Positions 10,379 to 22,800 of a stretch of DNA of 64,000 nucleotides are shown here, piece after piece. The stretch's first letter is position 1. Each line of letters opens with the position of its first letter. A program made the position numbers and the translations under genes. The DNA is from Endomychus coccineus. Its lineage: Eukaryota; Arthropoda; Insecta; Coleoptera; Endomychidae. The stretch is from contig OY294068.1 in assembly GCA_958510875.1 (NCBI GenBank), positions 76,610,633 through 76,674,632 on the forward strand. Reading direction: 5' to 3'. A model generated the notes under the pieces. That model did no database searches. It had not been told where the DNA came from and saw only the letters and a list, made by a program, of their open reading frames with translations.

Positions 10379-12999
10379 ATGGCTTTCAAAGTAAGTGTTA
10401 CTCAGTGCTTTAATTTTAATGGTATCGTGTAATCAAGGATTACGTGTAATTATTTTGCCTCTCGTTAGGCAAGTGTACATCGAATTGTCCTTGGAATTGT
10501 AGTGTTTTATATGACAACTTGCGGTCCATCGGTACCGGCAAGATATGGTTCAGCTAATCTCAATTGAATCTGATTAATTCGAGTAATCATAAACGAAACA
10601 AAAGTTGTGCAATGTGTTCTTCATCTCGATTCACAAATTGAATGTTGCGTATATCAAGTAAATACTAACATTACAGAACAATTGTTTTGATTCTGCAGTG
10701 GAATGAGATTGGCCCAACACCACTTCAAGATACATCATTTGTCAGAATGAAATTGTTCAAAATTTTGTGTAATTTGAATATCATCAAAAATTAACTATGC
10801 CTACATTTTTGAAAGTGTTCATGTGCTTGGTTCAAATCATTTTTGAGCAATCTCGATTACATTTTGAATTTTTGGCCTGTCCTTACAAGCTGCAGATAAT
10901 TTATACAAGTAGTTTGATAATGCTCTGTATCTCTCTTTTCTTCTTACGTAATATGTATTGAACTTACAAATTTGCAAAATTCAGAACATAGTTTAAAACG
11001 GACAGATATCCTAATTCCATTCAGGAATGAATATGAGTTTTGGAAATCAAATCTTATTTTATCATATAAATAGGATTAGGAAATCAAGTAGCGAAAAACC
11101 CACAATGCTCGGAATTTTGGGAAACAGAAAAGATTGTGCAATGAAAACTCTTTTCTGACTTCTTATCAAAATAAATTTTGATTTGCTCTACAAAACTTCT
11201 AGGACATAAAATACAGATTAAGTTTGTAAGTAAGTAGCTTAAATAAAAGAAATTTTGGAATTTCAACTTGAATCATTTCTTATTATGGAATACTAATGGT
11301 ATTCTTAGATGAGCAGAAGTTAGTATGTTGGTATCTATGCTTTTGAATATTCAAGGCTCATACCTTTGAAACGTGAAGCTGAATTATATTTTGATGGATC
11401 AACTCAAAATTTATACTAAAATTATTTCGTTCCCGAACCTTGTGAAGAATGACTGAATATTGATAAAGGAAATGAACAAAACACTTTTTCTGTTAGTGTG
11501 CACGTGTGTGTGTGATTCAATTTTTTGACATCGGTTGTTTCTATGTATATCAACAATAATTTTATCATGACACTTGACTGCAGTTCCGATAATTGAAATA
11601 TCATTCGCATATGATAACACAGTAAGTTAGACCTAAAAAGAAACAGTGTTCGTTTATTTCCTTCATGGACATGACAAATTACCAAAAAGTAACGAATTCA
11701 ACAATTAATGACAAAGATATGACTAAAAGGTTGCCTCGGCTAAAATTTGATGATATTTATTTTCCAAACATACGTAGTTTCTGTATATGTATGATGGAAA
11801 GTAATATCAAAAAATTTTGAAGAACTGACTGTCAATGAAAAAGTTCAGTAAAGTGTTGCATCTAAAGACAAATTTCCATGAACTATAAAGTTCAATTTCT
11901 TACAAATGTTCCATCAACCAGTGACATTCCCAATACGAGTTATACGTTGAGTTGAAAACCCGCATGGAACAATTTTGTAACAAATTAAATTTTGCAGTTC
12001 GATTCAATTTAAATGTGTGTTTCATTCCAATCATGTATAAGGTTTCAAAGATGAAGTGAATGCCGAACCTATATAAATGAAAATTCTTCAAATGTATATT
12101 TTGTGATTATCTTAATTATAACGATTGCATCATGGAATGAATTCATAGGGTTAGGTGTAGCGATCATCCAATATTCATTTCCTTCAATATCTATGATAAA
12201 AATCATAAAAAATTAATTTCATTTCTAGTTCCTGGTCTTCGCCGCCTTCGTGGTTCTCGCTCGTGCTGGCGTACCTGTAGGATACGCCGCTGCCCCTGCA
12301 GTCTCCTACTCTAGTCTATCAGCTCCAGTAGCACATGGATATGCTGCCCCAGCATATGCCCATGCCGCATATGCTGCTCCCGCAGCTTACTCCACACATG
12401 GTGCTTATGCAGCCCCAGCTGCATACGCTCCAGCTTATGCTGCCGCACCCATAGCTCACACTTATGCTGCCGCACCCGTAGCTCACACATATGCCGCTCC
12501 TTCTGTATCTTATGCTGCACCAGCTCTGTCTTACGCTGCTCCAATTGCGAAAGTAGCTGTTGAACCTCAAACACCTGCACACTACGATTTTGGATACTCA
12601 GTGAATGACCCTCACACCGGAGACAGCAAAATGCAACATGAAACCCGTCGTGGAGATGTTGTTCAAGGAAGTTACTCTCTGATCGAATCTGATGGAACAA
12701 AACGTATTGTAGAATATACAGCTGATGCTCATAATGGTTTCAACGCCGTTGTTCACAAAGAACCCGCTGCCGTTGCTGTTAAAGCTGTAGCCCCAGTAGT
12801 CAAATATGCATCACCCGTAGGTTATGCTGCCCCAGTTTTATCCCATGGTTATGCTGCCCCAGTTTTATCTCATGGTTATGCTGCCCCAGCGTACAGTCAA
12901 ACATACGCTGCACCAGCAATTGCTAAGGTTGCTGCACCAGTAGGTTATGCGTCACCAGCTGTATCCTACGCCGCTCACGCACCTGCTTACTACCACTGA
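10379..12999 (+). CDS. RR-2 cuticular protein, gene 1 (two exons)
   Basis: Exon 1 is 10379-10390 (ATGGCTTTCAAA, then GTAAGT) and exon 2 is 12229-12999 (after TTTCTAG), joined in phase 0 to give 260 aa. Residues 1 to about 17 form a signal peptide ([17 protein letters not shown]). Residues about 22-110 are Ala/Pro/Tyr repeats of the AAPA and AHTYAAP type. The RR-2 domain spans about residues 122-182, beginning [20 protein letters not shown] and including [13 protein letters not shown]. The tail has two SHGYAAP repeats and ends HAPAYYH. RR-2 proteins bind chitin and are secreted into exoskeletal, usually stiffer, cuticle. An intron that splits the signal peptide after a few residues is usual for the family. 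The start is set by the signal peptide and the conserved splice donor. Confidence 0.95.
10391..12228 (+). other. Intron of gene 1
   Basis: AT-rich intron of 1838 bp with a GTAAGT donor and a TTTCTAG acceptor. No gene is seen in it. It is similar over most of its length to the introns of genes 2, 3 and 4 and lacks the large insertion present in the gene 4 intron. A short GTGCACGTGTGTGTGTG tract occurs near 11498-11515. Confidence 0.85.
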
Positions 13000-13120
13000 A
13001 ATACTGGTAGCTTTACAGTGTGATTAGTAATGTACGTTTGTTCCCACGTTTCGTTGATTTGTGAAAATGTGTATTTATTGTTAGATATGATATTCTATCA
13101 TTATGAATATATTTTTAAAT

Positions 13121-13126
13121 ATTAAA
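13121..13126 (+). terminator. Probable poly(A) signal of gene 1 (ATTAAA)
   Basis: ATTAAA lies 122 bp after the stop codon in a 3' flank that is conserved between genes 1 and 2. No AATAAA is closer. In gene 3 the aligned positions read ATTTAG, so the hexamer is lost there. Confidence 0.5.
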
Positions 13127-14780
13127 TATTTATTCAATTCCATATTTTCTGAGACAATTCCTTTAATTTACACCCGATCATGAATTTTTCAGAAGAAATG
13201 TCAGAAACGAAAACTACTGGCTTAATAAAAGATTATTAAGTATATACCACTTAGAAATCTGTCTGATATGAATAAAGCTGCAGGCTATTGTTACACTATA
13301 GCTTATTTGTGTATTGAAAGCACGATTTAGTTATTGTTGAGAATATACATTTCCAGTGTATGACCATTTCGATACTGAAATGAAATATTCTTGAAATTGA
13401 CACTTTCAACATGAAAAACTAGTTTTACAATATTCAAATTGATATGCTTTGCTCTGATCTGAAGAGCTAAATAATTTGAACATTAGGAAATACTGTAGGG
13501 ATCGTATTGAAATATTATTTCAACGAACAGAGTTGTTTTAGGAATGTTTACCGCTCGATAGTCGACTGACTTTCTTTCGGTAGGCGATCTTTAATGTCCC
13601 GAACTTACATGAGAACGTTTTATATAAGACAGTCTACAGAGAACCATATTCTACATTATTCGTTTTCACATAATGATGACATTAATAATATCAATGAATA
13701 TGACTAAAAAGAATTGATCAGTTTATAAAAATATCTGAATTGAGAGGAAAAATATTTTTCCCAACATACGTATGAGGTTTCATCAGTGCAGCGCGCAACT
13801 TTGAAATAACTGTCAGACGGTGACAGTTATCACGGGTAAAAATATGAATGGATGAATTTTGTTTTCGAGACTTGGACATATGACAGATGATGTAAACAAC
13901 AGGGTTCACTTGTCTAAGAAGTATGTCTTGATTGCTTCTTTCACAAACTTCAAAATGTTAGTATAATTTTGTCACGCAATCACTCCGACAACTATAGCTC
14001 TTGCAATCCGCGATAGAGGTGTCACTCAACAATTCCGTTCTAACTAACTGAAGTTGTAGTACGCGCTCACTATTGCTGACTAAAACAACCTGAAACCACG
14101 ACTCCACACTAATAAAATCATCATTGCCTCTTCTTTCATGATACAGACTTGACACTAAGTCAATAGCTATTCTATACAGGACTATTTTGCTGTTTTGCTG
14201 TTGCTGCTTCAATTACGATTTAGTATATTTCGGAATTTTTTTCATATTTTTCTAAATAATTTGTTATTCTCAGTCATGTTAATCGAGTAATTTTCATTAT
14301 TTATTCATCATTAATAAAAAATAGTAGTTACGACTTTTATCATTGTTAAATTATTTAAACTTATCAAAAATGGCGCAAATACAACAATGTTACAAATACA
14401 ATAAGTTTGAAGAAAGTATAACCTATTATAATTATATTTAATAGTCTTACATAACATGATATTTTAACATCGAATCCTAATTATTATTCAACCGAATTTT
14501 TTTTCAAGGAAAAATTCCATTTAATTTATTCAACAAGTACTGATTTCCTTGTTTACAAATCTTCCCTTCCATGAAAACTATGAAACTTTGTGAAATACCT
14601 TTCTCAAACTGTGATAACATGAGATTCAACTTGATAAATGATGAGCAGAATTCAGTTTCATATTGTGAGGTTCTTCCACTTTCACAAAAACAATTTAACA
14701 AAAACCGTATCTTGAAGGTCTTGCATCAATTCTACATAGTACATACGAGTACAGAGATGTAAAATCTGTCACCTTGAAGA
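13127..14780. repeat. 3' flank of gene 1 and start of the gene 2 upstream module, no gene
   Basis: The part to about 13700 is the 3' flank shared with genes 2 and 3 (for example the TATAGCTTATTTGT motif at 13304-13317). From about 13700 it repeats the block seen at 5904 and 40380. No coding region is seen. Confidence 0.65.
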
Positions 14781-14799
14781 AATCTATTGATGTTACACT

Positions 14800-15194
14800 G
14801 TAAAGAAAGATTGTGCCTTATCATGATGGTTAATGCTTCATATCCATAACAAAATATCTTATCGAAAAGGGAAAAGGGAGGCATACAAGAGTTACTAAAA
14901 CAACATAACGTCAAATTAGAACAAGTGGGCAACATTTCTCATTGGTGCTATTTATCTTCTAGGAATAAACCATCAAATATAATCAATGAATTAGCTGCCG
15001 AATATTACAAATATTTGGTAGGAGGCTTCTATAATTATTACACCTCAGTAACGGACAACTGTGCTGAAGAAGAAATATCGAGGTGGTATGAACAAGAAAT
15101 CATCTTCGAAATCCAACCAATTGCTCCGCATGAAAGATTTTACAATGACTTAGATTATGATTTAAAGTCATTCCACCTCTGTGTCTGTTTCTAA
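14800..15194 (+). pseudogene. Unidentified coding fragment, copy 1
   Basis: A frame from about 14868 reads GGIQELLKQHNVKLEQVGNI and continues without a stop to 15194, ending in an acidic stretch with NCAEEEISRWYEQE. The first part is clearly related to 35700-35818, where the same protein segment appears (RGIQELLKQHNIKFEQVSNI). The short upstream peptide VPYHDG is also shared, followed in both copies by a stop or frameshift. I do not recognise the family. It could be a captured exon of a host gene or part of a transposon. The two copies are best explained by the segmental duplication. Confidence 0.45.
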
Positions 15195-15857
15195 TCATTT
15201 GCAATATATTTTCCATCCCTCCTCATTGAGGGAAGTTAGAGATATATGAATCACAGTTTTTGTTTTCATTTAATTCAGGAGCAGTTATTAGTAAGAATGT
15301 TCAATTGAGTCACTACGCCATGTTATGATGAGGCTAACATTACTTGTTTCGTAGATATTTGATGTGAATGATTTATCACTGACGTTGGAACAAAGACTGC
15401 TCATAAAAGATGATCCAAAGTGAACTTTGGGATCCAATTGATCGCCATTTGCATTGTGTGAACTTGAGAAGATTGCATTTTTGCAGTAGATATCAAAAAA
15501 CGAATTTTACATGACGCAATGTACATTATACAGAAGACATCATCTGACATAATCATGGAAATGCATTGTCTGGCATGCAGTGTGCACTATGGCTCATCCT
15601 GAAGGAGTAAACGTTAATACAACAATCATTTTTCAAGACCTCATGATAGTGGGCTAGTTCAAAAAGAGGTAAAATTAGGTTATGGATACTTGAATATTGA
15701 ATGAGCTATGAGAATGGTAGTGGAATTAATGAAGATAATAATGATTCTGTATAGGTAACGATAATTGGTTAATACTATAATGGTAAGTACAATGAATTTG
15801 TAAGATGTTGACATTGATCATGAAGCGCCGGAGATTTTGAAATATTCTCTCAGGTAG
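15195..15857. other. No recognisable feature
   Basis: AT-rich sequence without a convincing reading frame, repeat or RNA gene. It has no obvious counterpart in the gene 1 module. Confidence 0.4.
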
Positions 15858-16730
15858 ATGACCTTATCCGGCGGTCAGTGCCTCTTCCAATATAATGACC
15901 ATCACCGCTGGTGTTTCACAGAGATCTGTCTTGACATCAACTTTGATTCTGTTCCGTATCAACAATCTATTAGGAGTGACCCTCTGGTCCGTCTACAGCT
16001 TCGCGTACGATCGTATACTGTATTCAACTTTTTCCATATCCCCATATGATCCAAAGAAGCCAGAAGGCACAATGAATCTGATAAGAACTACGAAATGAGG
16101 ATCTAGTATTCTAGTGAAGTTTAGTGCAACTTAACTAAAACGCAAGTTTGTATTTAGGAAAAGTCACGCTCGGTATCACCATCAACACCACCATTACATG
16201 GGCGACTTGAGAGATCCATTGCCAAAACAGCTTCACCCAAACTTGGTTATATATTTCATGCCTAGATCAACTACACACCTCAACAGCTTCTCATGATCCC
16301 CAAAGCACAGATTCGCCCTGTCCTGGAATACTGTTTACATCTTTCAAGTTTAACTGCTGCGCATACGTTGAAGTTCTTAGGTTCCATTCAGAAGAAGCTA
16401 TTCGTCAGGTTGGTGATGTCACACTAACGAATTCATTATCTTCTCCAGAACATCGTAGAAAGGTGAGCTATCTCTGCCTCTCATACAGAGCTTGTTATGA
16501 TCCCAAATAGGCAGACTGGACAAGGTCAGGCTGGTTACCCCTCCATTGTCACCCTCGAGACCTGGCGAATAGACTTTATTTTCCTATGAGCGCGGAAGTT
16601 GGGAAACTCTCTGTCTAGTGAGACAGCCAACGTTTCATCGCTAGCTCACACAATGTTCTACAGGTTTCCTTCCAGTGTAATCAAAGTATATGAGGAAAAC
16701 TACATACATTCCTGATTCCACATCAATATT
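15858..16730 (+). pseudogene. LINE reverse transcriptase and 3' coding remnant, copy 2
   Basis: At about 15895-15985 the frame reads ITAGVSQRSVLTSTLILFRI followed by NNLL, a decayed form of the LINE reverse transcriptase motif GVPQGSVLGPTLFLLYINDLL. From about 16140 to 16730 it aligns with the LINE 3' remnant at 7690-8330, including the segments corresponding to the HVW and RAIR-IGD motifs. The catalytic YADD region is absent, which points to an internal deletion. It is non-functional. Confidence 0.75.
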
Positions 16731-17909
16731 TATTTTTTACTGACAAACGATAATTATCAAGCGTGAATAATGTCAAGCATTGAATTACACGACATTTTCT
16801 TATAGCGTACCAATCTATTGATAATTAATAAAGTCATAAACTAAATTCATCCATCGATGGTCCGATGTCGCCTTGTAAAACTCCAGAGGTGATTGTAAAA
16901 ACAATCAAGTACAGGGGAAAATAACATAAGACTGTGTATCGACCAACGAGATATTATATGCAGAATCTTTTCACAGTTTTTGGAACAGTTGAATTAGTGA
17001 TACTTTTGTTCGGATGAAGGTACTTCATTAAATTGCTACCTAATCAGTATAAGTGCGTTTTTTCATCGTATCCAAAAATTAATTATATTTTAATTATTTT
17101 TCTTTCAGTCAACTCCATCTTAATTACGAGAGAAAATCGAAACAAATTTGAAATCAAGAAATAGACGTTAACAGGTGCAATCTGAATAATGCTTTATTCG
17201 TCATCCTTAGTTTCATAGCCTAATAAATGAATAAAGTTTTCAATTAAAGAGAAGAACAGAAAACTTTTCAGGAATTTTTTCGAAGTCCAATTTGCGAAAA
17301 TTCCGTGCAATATTTTCATCTTTGGAATTGGAAAAAATTGTGTCCCTGACGATGCCAAATTGGAGCAATGTTGTCATGTAAGGAAAATCAGGTTAGTCTT
17401 GGATTTGAAATATACGACAATTGGAAAAAGAAATTAATTATATCGAAAAACTATCGAATATTTCCGTATGTTCGTGTACGAAATTTCATTAACAAATCTC
17501 AAAATCGTCCTCGAGGTATTTCACCGTATCATACATATAATACTGTGTATACTGGGGTGGATCGAAGAAATAAATTTTTTTAAGTATTAGATTGTAAAGT
17601 TCAAAAATTGTGAAATTGAATGCCGATTGTTGGAAAACTATATAAGAATGGATCATAAGTTTCGGAAAATGACCCGGAGTTTAAAAAAATACGAAAAAAC
17701 ACCAAATTATACATTAACGGGCATAATATACAAGTAAAGTCTTTTGTCTTATAATATCTTAGAAAATCATTTAACTTGCCTGATGTCAGGGAAACTATAT
17801 ATAACACCCAATTGCTACTTTTGAGTTAGGGATAAGTGCCTAATATTATAGAATCAAGTTGACTCAATGCGTGCCACAATGTCACCCGAAGATGCCAATG
17901 TGTAGTTAA
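16731..17909. repeat. Duplicated upstream region of gene 2, no gene
   Basis: Similar to 8331-9470. It ends at TTAA (17906-17909), where a 1.25 kb insertion interrupts the alignment with the gene 1 and gene 3 modules. Confidence 0.65.
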
Positions 17910-19155
17910 TATAATAAGGGTTATGTACAGTTTATTCCCAATATTTAAAAACAAAATCATTCTTAGAAAATTAAAGTGTCATGTAAAATTAAAATTTCTG
18001 AAAGTGAAGAACATCTAGGGGTTGCCAGATGTTTTCAATAACAAATGTAGCTTGAGGAAAGTAAAGGAGTTTCTGAAATAAATATAAGACAATTCACACT
18101 CGCTTCAAGCAGGGTGATATGATACCATAGCTGATATGGTTAAGAGGGTTGCAATAAGTTCACAAAAGTTTGGTTGAAAAGGGAATCATGAACCTATCAA
18201 GATGAATAACCAATATAGGACGAGAAACTAATGGGTAGCTACATGTAAAATTTCGATGCTAACCATCTGGAGATGTTTTATGTACATTCAAATCAGTTGG
18301 TAATACTTAGAAAAGGACAAATATATTTAGAAATCCCCACCGAAAACATACTGAACTAAATATCTCGAGAGAGGAATCTTATTGCTTATTGGTCAAACAA
18401 TTCAGGGATCTTTTTTCGAATTGTAGATTGGTTCTTGGGAAAAAGAACGCATTACAAATACTAGAGATAATGCCTAAAACCTTCAGTTATATTTTCTATC
18501 ACGTGACACTTAATTTCAATTAATTCAACTTGATAGTTTCTAGTGTTTTTAGTAAGAAGGGTAGATTTCACTAAAGCAGAGTTGTTTTAGATTTTTGATC
18601 AAAGTTGTTGTCCTCAGTTTTTATTCAAGTTGAGTTCAATAATACTTTCAAATCATTTCATTCATTTTCGATCCCCTAGGTTTATCCTGGGTAGTTTATC
18701 AATTCAATAATCTTAGTTTTATTTCTCTTTCAGTTAATTTAGATTATCTAGGTATCTTATTTGAGTATATATATTGAACTCAGTTTTTGTTCCTTATTAC
18801 TTATAAAGTTAATTATAATATTAATCATTTATTATCTTTTATTAATATCATTATCATTCAATTGTTATTTTTATTATTAAATTGTATTGTTGTTGTTGAG
18901 TACGAGTTCATCTGATTAATATTAGCGTTCACCCCTTCCACTTACCTTCCAGTGTGTTAAAATCTTGTGAAAGGAAAGGGTAAGTGTCAATGATTGTTTT
19001 CAGGTTGGTTCTGGTTGGAATCAAACTCCAACGTGTCATGGTTCTCTAAATTCAATGTCCACACTGTTAATGAATGAATAGATTGAGGATTGGGAATAAT
19101 ATGAATTCCTTAAGTGGAGTTTTATAGAGATTCATCAATAGAGTACCATGTTACA
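17910..19155. mobile_element. 1.25 kb insertion of unknown type flanked by TTAA
   Basis: The gene 1 module (near 9475) and gene 3 module (near 36250) lack this segment. It is bracketed by TTAA at 17906-17909 and 19156-19159, possibly extended to TTAAYAT with one mismatch. It holds no long reading frame and a low-complexity T/A-rich part (about 18500-18900), with imperfect complementarity between CCCTTCCACTTACC near 18934 and GAAAGGGTAAGTG near 18974. No piggyBac-type terminal motif is visible. A solo LTR or a non-autonomous element is possible. Confidence 0.5.
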
Positions 19156-19252
19156 TTAACATTATTTGTGTCGTTTGTTCGAACATATATCATTCTAGCT
19201 CTTTTGTATTTTATTTTATTGCCAAGTTTCTTTCACCGATACTGTTAATTAC

Positions 19253-21167
19253 GATTTGGTGTAATTTATTCGACAACATTTGTTCGACGGAAATTTGTTC
19301 GACAACATTTGTTCGAACGGAAATTTGGCACCCTGGTAATTTGATCGAGAGGAAAGCTAATCGCCTCGCATTTATTCGAACATAAATTTGTTCGACAAAT
19401 TTTCAAATATAAGTGAAAAAATAAACAGCTAGATACTAGAAAATACTTTCAATCTTTTTATGTAAGTAATTGTCAAAACAATACAAAATGATTTAATTTC
19501 CGGTACATAATTCGAAATATATAATATTAACCACAGTCTACTAAATAATATTGAATAAAAAAAATTAAAATCGGTAATAGCAAAATATATACATAGTAGC
19601 ATAAAGTATTACTAATTTTATTTCAACTATTAGTAGCTAATATTGTGCGCCACGCCACGTAAATAATCGGCTACGTCAACATTAGGTTCAAAAGTACTCA
19701 CAACACGCGTCAGTCTCTCGGCGCAGTCTTTATATTTTTTACTTCCAGCAAGAGGTTCCTGTCCATTGATATATTGCTCTATGCGAAGCTCGTTCAAACT
19801 TTGTTCCCTCTTAATTGCGGTAATGAATTTCCATATATTTGGATGCTCAGCTCACCGTTTGTGCATAAGGGGGTAAAACGCTTAGATCACAAAGTGTATC
19901 AAAATAATCCTCCAAATGTGGCCAAGGAACAACTGCTAATGCAGACAGCATTCTAAGTTTTAAGGCAAAGTTTGGATCAGTGTCGTATTCTCTCTTGAGA
20001 CCATTTGATTGTATATTTCTATAAATGCATTGGCAGAAGTGGAAAAAGCATCCACACTTCGGGAAATCCAACGTTTATCGGATTTACCATTGCATGTTCG
20101 AAATCAGTCATAATTGAATTCGGATTTGCGGTTGTCCAAGTTTTTTATTGTTCTTAAAAGTTGAATGTAACACTGTTCACTTTTGCTGGGAAGTAACTAG
20201 TAAATTAATGGCAGAGCAGTGTGTCCACGTAAGCCATGTATAGTGTAGAGTTGCTCAAATAGTGGTGGAACGGTTTTGAAGGTACCATCTGCGTAACAGT
20301 GATCCGATCTTGCTAGGAGCTGGAGATTTCTTCTGGTGGAGAATATTATCATTCTGTCTTCTACGGACCCATAATCGAACTACAAAAATTGTTCACTGTT
20401 TTCAGTAGTAGTATATTTATCTGGGAACACAATATTTCTTCTGTGAGTTGGAATGACTGGACCATCATTGTGCCTTTTTCTAATATTTCTTATTGTCCTT
20501 TTCATTGTATCTACTGAAGGCAATTTTCCACTTACGGCTTGATTAATATTCATTGATGCACTGGACAAAATATAATGGGGTGCATAGCGAGAATTTATAG
20601 CATCTTCTCTTATTTTATTCAATATTTTATTTGCTTCAATATGTGCACCATCACCGGCATGATTATGTTGTTGTATCTGCTTACTCACTTCATTATTTAT
20701 GAACGACATTTACAAAACGTCTTCTTGAAATTTTCGCAATTCCAGTAAATTTTATTTTGGCACTGTTTATCTTTTACATACATGTAACTGTCTAAACATA
20801 GTTTTGGTTTGCCTGAACTATTCACAAATTCTAACGCCATTCCAATGCAAAGATGCAAACACAACTGATGGATTAACAGGAATAGAAACATCTGAATCGT
20901 ATATCTACCTGCCAAATATCGCTAAGTACCTGAAAATTATTCCTATAAATTAGGGATACAATGACAGCATAACAATATTAATTTGTTCCATTGCAGCTTT
21001 TTTGAAATGAAATTCTGAAACTTTCGACGAAATGTAGGTCGAAAAAGCACTGGTCGAACAAATTTCCATTCGAACAAACTTCCGCTGATACAAATATTTT
21101 ACGAACAAATGCTGTCGAACAAATTTCTGTCGGACAAATATCGTCGAACAAATTTCCGCACACCTTC
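19253..21167. mobile_element. MULE-like DNA transposon with tandem-motif terminal repeats
   Basis: Both termini consist of short tandem motifs of the type TTCGACRGAAATTTG in inverted orientation (19253-19400 and about 21040-21167), ending in a GGTGT-containing tip. The element is flanked by AATTAC at 19247-19252 and 21168-21173; the empty site in the gene 1 and gene 3 modules has AATTAC once. Inside is a transposase remnant on the - strand with a FLYWCH finger and MULE domain. The 6-bp duplication is shorter than the 8-11 bp usual for Mutator elements; neighbouring bases match partly (7 of 9). Confidence 0.8.
19645..20915 (-). pseudogene. FLYWCH zinc finger / MULE transposase remnant
   Basis: Reading on the - strand, 20850-20697 gives a FLYWCH-type finger (LEFVNSSGKPKLCLDSYMYV, then YWNCENFKKTFCKCR). 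After a frame change comes HNHAGDGAHIEANKILNKI, the segment that follows such fingers in transposases. Near 20304-20190 is HCYADGTFKTVPPLFEQLYT, the MULE catalytic start with its DGTFK motif, then LPLIY. The region 20071-19847 contains NFALKLRMLSALAVVPWPHL, and 19850-19645 gives NIWKFITAIKREQS and DYLRGVAHNIS, the usual C-terminus. Part of the core is missing or disrupted and several frame breaks occur, so this is a dead copy. Confidence 0.85.
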
Positions 21168-22079
21168 AATTACATTGTTTCAGTTCTTTAGTAATAGGTA
21201 GGTTGAGTACGCCTAAGCATTTTTATTATATAACCATTAAACATTATACCTTATATCAGTTAACCTTTATTTTTTCGTTTTTGTCCGAATGGAGATTCAT
21301 AGTACGTTCCCCATAGGCCACGGTCGAGATTCTCTATTCGTAAATTTCTGCAGAGTCGTTTACATCTAAACGACACAGTTCCTGGTGAACGAAGTCCGTC
21401 TCCAAAAAATGAAAGACATGGCTCCTGCAGGAATACCATTTTCCAAATGAGAATGACGTGGCACGTAATAGGAGGTCCGTCAAGCTGGAACAACCCTTAT
21501 GGCACAATCAGTTGAAACCTATCAGAGGATTTAGTACACATTAATTACTAATTAATTACCGAAAAGCGGAATTAATTACTGTTTATTCAAAAAAATAGAA
21601 GGGGTTGTGCCAGCTTAACCGTTAGGCTAGCACAACGCCATAAAAATACTATTAAAATGGTTGAAACCACACTAATAATTTATCACTAATTAATTACTCA
21701 CTATTTAACGAGTACTTAACAATAGATTCCACTCAAAACTGGCGGCGTCGGCAAGATTTGGCCGCGACCGTAGTGTTGCGTCACCGCTCCGACTTCCCCC
21801 ACTCCGACTCAAATATTGCTCAACGTTAGACGTTATTTCAAACATTTTTACAATGAAATTCACAATGAAATCTTACAATGACACTTTTCCGAAGAAAACT
21901 AAGCGTTTTTGATTCGGGGATTAATAAAGGTGCGGCCGAATTTTTTTTAAACATTCGAAATTGTAACTTATCATGCAAATGAATCATACTAGGTCCACCA
22001 AATAAAATTAATCTTCAGATACATTGATCAAAACATTTTGAAACTCGAGATTCGAATTGATTAATTAAGCACAATAAGT

Positions 22080-22800
22080 TCAAATAAATTTTAACTTAGA
22101 TAAATCGATGTAACAATGCCTCAACCCAAGTTAGAAATTAATTACTCTGGCACAACCAATTAAAATAAATTGGAAGTTGAATTAATCGATGTACTAATGC
22201 ATTAACTCAAGTAATGAATTGATTACTCCAGCACAATCAATTAAATCCAATATAAACTTCGATTAATCGATGTACTAGAGTATTAACTCAAGTAATGAAT
22301 TGATTACTCCAGCACAACCAATTAAATTCAAAATAAACTCCGATTAATCGATGTACTAAAGCATTAACTCAAGTAAGGAATTAATTACTCCGGCACAACC
22401 AGTTGAAATTAATTTTTACTTGGATTAATCGATGTACTAAAGCATTAACTCAACTGAATAATTAATTACTCTGACACAACCAGTTGAAATTATTTTTTAC
22501 TTGGATTAATCGACGTATCAAAGTATTAACTCAAGTAAGTAATTATTTACTCCGGCACAACCAGTTGAAATTAATTTTTACTTGGATTAATCGATGTACT
22601 AATGCCTTAACTCAAGTAATGAATTGATTACTCTGGCACAACCAGTTGAAATCAGTTTCAATACGGCTTATCGATATATCAATGTCTTAACCTACGTTTG
22701 AAATTGATTACTCTATCGCAACCATTCGAAATCAATTTTAACATTGATTAACCGATATATCAATGTCTTAACCTAAGTTTGGATTTGAGTACTCGAACAC
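22080..22800. repeat. Left-arm array of 81-bp repeats
   Basis: About nine copies with landmarks 81 bp apart (ATCGATGTA near 22104, 22185, 22266, 22347, 22428 and onward). The unit contains TTACTCYGGCACAACCAGTT and GGATTAATCGATGTACTAA. It is the inverse of the right-arm array. Confidence 0.9.

Noticed and set aside
12311..12700. Antisense reading frames of 87-138 codons opposite cuticle exons (also 29499-29915 and 39079-39357)
   Set aside because: They arise from the codon pattern of the Ala/Pro/Tyr repeats on the + strand and conserve nothing beyond what the sense protein requires.
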